Assembly: GCA_021774205.1 (NCBI GenBank)
Contig: JAJFJI010000009.1
Location: 1-7,272, forward strand
Direction of reading: 5' to 3'
DNA length: 7,272 nucleotides
Origin: Nitrosomonas sp.
GTDB taxonomy: Bacteria; Pseudomonadota; Gammaproteobacteria; Burkholderiales; Nitrosomonadaceae
Shown here: one piece after another, positions 6,844 through 7,272 of the stretch
How positions within the stretch are numbered: position 1 is the stretch's first letter
How the letters are laid out: each line of letters opens with the position of its first letter
Notes under the pieces: model-generated
The model's database searches: none
What the model was told of the DNA's origin: nothing
Seen by the model: only the letters and a program-made list of their open reading frames with translations
Made by a program: the position numbers and the translations under genes

Positions 6844-7068
6844 CTAGACTGCATCCATTAGCGGTTTTAAGTTGAGTGGTAAAATAACGCAAATACCAGT
6901 CCTTTTCTGCAGTATAGTCCACTGATAGCTGCTGGGTTGTACTGGGTTGCTATTTGATATAATTCAGTCTCCTTACTACATCTTGTCAGTGAACGCATCA
7001 TAAAAGTAGTGGTTGATTTAATTTGTTGCAAAATTGCCACTCTCTCAGCCACATTCTTTGTTTTAGTC

Positions 7069-7077
7069 TGATATAAT
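7069..7077 (+). promoter_or_regulatory. Extended -10 promoter element for tRNA-Arg
   Basis: TGATATAAT fits the extended -10 form TG-n-TATAAT exactly, which can work without a good -35; none is seen at the right spacing. A start near 7084 would give a leader of about 56 bases before the tRNA, to be removed by processing. The position and perfect -10 make this the best promoter candidate in the gap. A second identical TGATATAAT lies at 6955-6963. Confidence 0.5.
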
Positions 7078-7139
7078 CGCATCCGTTATCTGGGACAATG
7101 CATGTCAGGTAAGGTGATTTAGCAAGTTAATCTATTAAC

Positions 7140-7216
7140 GCGCCCGTAGCTCAGTTGGATAGAGTACTTGGCTACGAACCAAGGGGTCGTGGGTTCGAAT
7201 CCTGCCGGGCGCGCCA
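7140..7216 (+). tRNA. tRNA-Arg, anticodon ACG
   Basis: The 77-base gene folds as a full cloverleaf. The acceptor GCGCCCG (7140-7146) pairs with CGGGCGC (7206-7212), followed by discriminator G and an encoded CCA (7214-7216). The D stem is GCTC/GAGT with loop AGTTGGATA, and the anticodon stem CTTGG/CCAAG carries loop CTACGAA with anticodon ACG at 7174-7176. The T arm is GTGGG-TTCGAAT-CCTGC, with two wobble pairs. In bacteria A34 of this tRNA is normally changed to inosine by TadA, letting it read CGU, CGC and CGA (family knowledge). No integrase gene or repeated tRNA 3' end is visible, so there is no sign that it serves as an attachment site within this window. Confidence 0.98.
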
Positions 7217-7248
7217 ACAGAACGGATTTCAATTTGTTAAAATTCTTG

Positions 7249-7272
7249 CTTTCTTGTAATTGAGAAAGTTTG
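7249..7272 (+). terminator. Possible terminator hairpin after tRNA-Arg, cut by window end
   Basis: CTTTCT (7249-7254) and AGAAAG (7263-7268) form a perfect 6-bp stem with an 8-base loop, followed by TTTG where the window ends. It lies 32 bases after the tRNA. The stem is weak, and the T run cannot be judged because the sequence stops. Confidence 0.25.

Larger units (their letters stand above)
6657..7139. other. Stretch between aroC and tRNA-Arg without a confident gene
   Basis: These 483 bases hold no protein I recognise. Contents in order: an 8-bp sequence ACCGCTAA (6675-6682) that recurs inverted as TTAGCGGT (6858-6865); an AT-rich hairpin (6715-6731); an unproven 34-codon ORF (6757-6861) with AGGTG eight bases before its ATG; a GC-rich hairpin (6815-6843) inside that ORF; a 10-base direct repeat with the core CTGGGTTG at 6932-6939 and 6942-6949; an inverted pair AGTGG/CCACT (7008-7012, 7037-7041); and two TGATATAAT extended -10 motifs (6955-6963, 7069-7077). 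A 71-codon frame on the - strand (7082-6867) has no Shine-Dalgarno sequence and no recognisable similarity. I read the stretch as mainly regulatory or decayed DNA. Confidence 0.5.

Noticed and set aside
6867..7082. 71-codon frame on the - strand in the aroC-tRNA gap
   Set aside because: There is no Shine-Dalgarno sequence before its ATG and no domain I recognise, and it runs antisense over both extended -10 motifs. A chance frame is more likely.
7140..7272. tRNA-Arg as an integration site for a mobile island
   Set aside because: No integrase and no duplicated tRNA 3' end is visible, and only 56 bases follow the tRNA, too few to judge.

Overview
The window is an ordinary housekeeping stretch of a moderately AT-rich proteobacterial chromosome, most likely from a betaproteobacterium of the Nitrosomonas type. 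This placement is an inference from protein wording I recognise (LptD, PdxA, RsmA and HemF), the gene order and the base composition. It was not tested by any search. No mobile element, CRISPR array, defence module or clearly new multi-gene system is visible.

Layout on the + strand: the 3' end of lptD (2-841; its 5' part lies outside the window), a hairpin with T-rich tail that looks like a terminator (863-892), surA (1003-2481), pdxA (2506-3516) and rsmA/ksgA (3582-4379). This is the well-known envelope, vitamin B6 and ribosome cluster also seen in enterobacteria (lptD-surA-pdxA-rsmA). The downstream apaG/apaH genes of enterobacteria are absent; instead hemF (4357-5253, - strand) meets rsmA tail to tail with a 23-bp overlap. 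From the hemF start a 230-bp gap leads to aroC (5484-6656, +). A 483-bp stretch without a confident gene follows (6657-7139), holding several small inverted repeats, a possible 34-codon ORF and two extended -10 promoter motifs. Then comes tRNA-Arg(ACG) with an encoded CCA end (7140-7216).

Functionally, SurA is the periplasmic chaperone that delivers outer-membrane beta-barrels, including LptD, so lptD and surA share the outer-membrane assembly theme. PdxA makes a pyridoxal-phosphate precursor, RsmA dimethylates 16S rRNA, HemF carries out the oxygen-dependent step of haem synthesis and AroC makes chorismate. HemF suggests aerobic life.

The most unusual item is inside surA: directly after the predicted signal-peptidase site there are five 10-residue Gln/Glu/Leu-rich tandem repeats plus a partial sixth, encoded by a 30-bp DNA repeat. 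They give this SurA an acidic N-terminal tail that E. coli SurA lacks. Lesser points are a charged C-terminal extension on AroC, the overlapping convergent rsmA/hemF ends, and unexplained structure in the aroC-tRNA gap.
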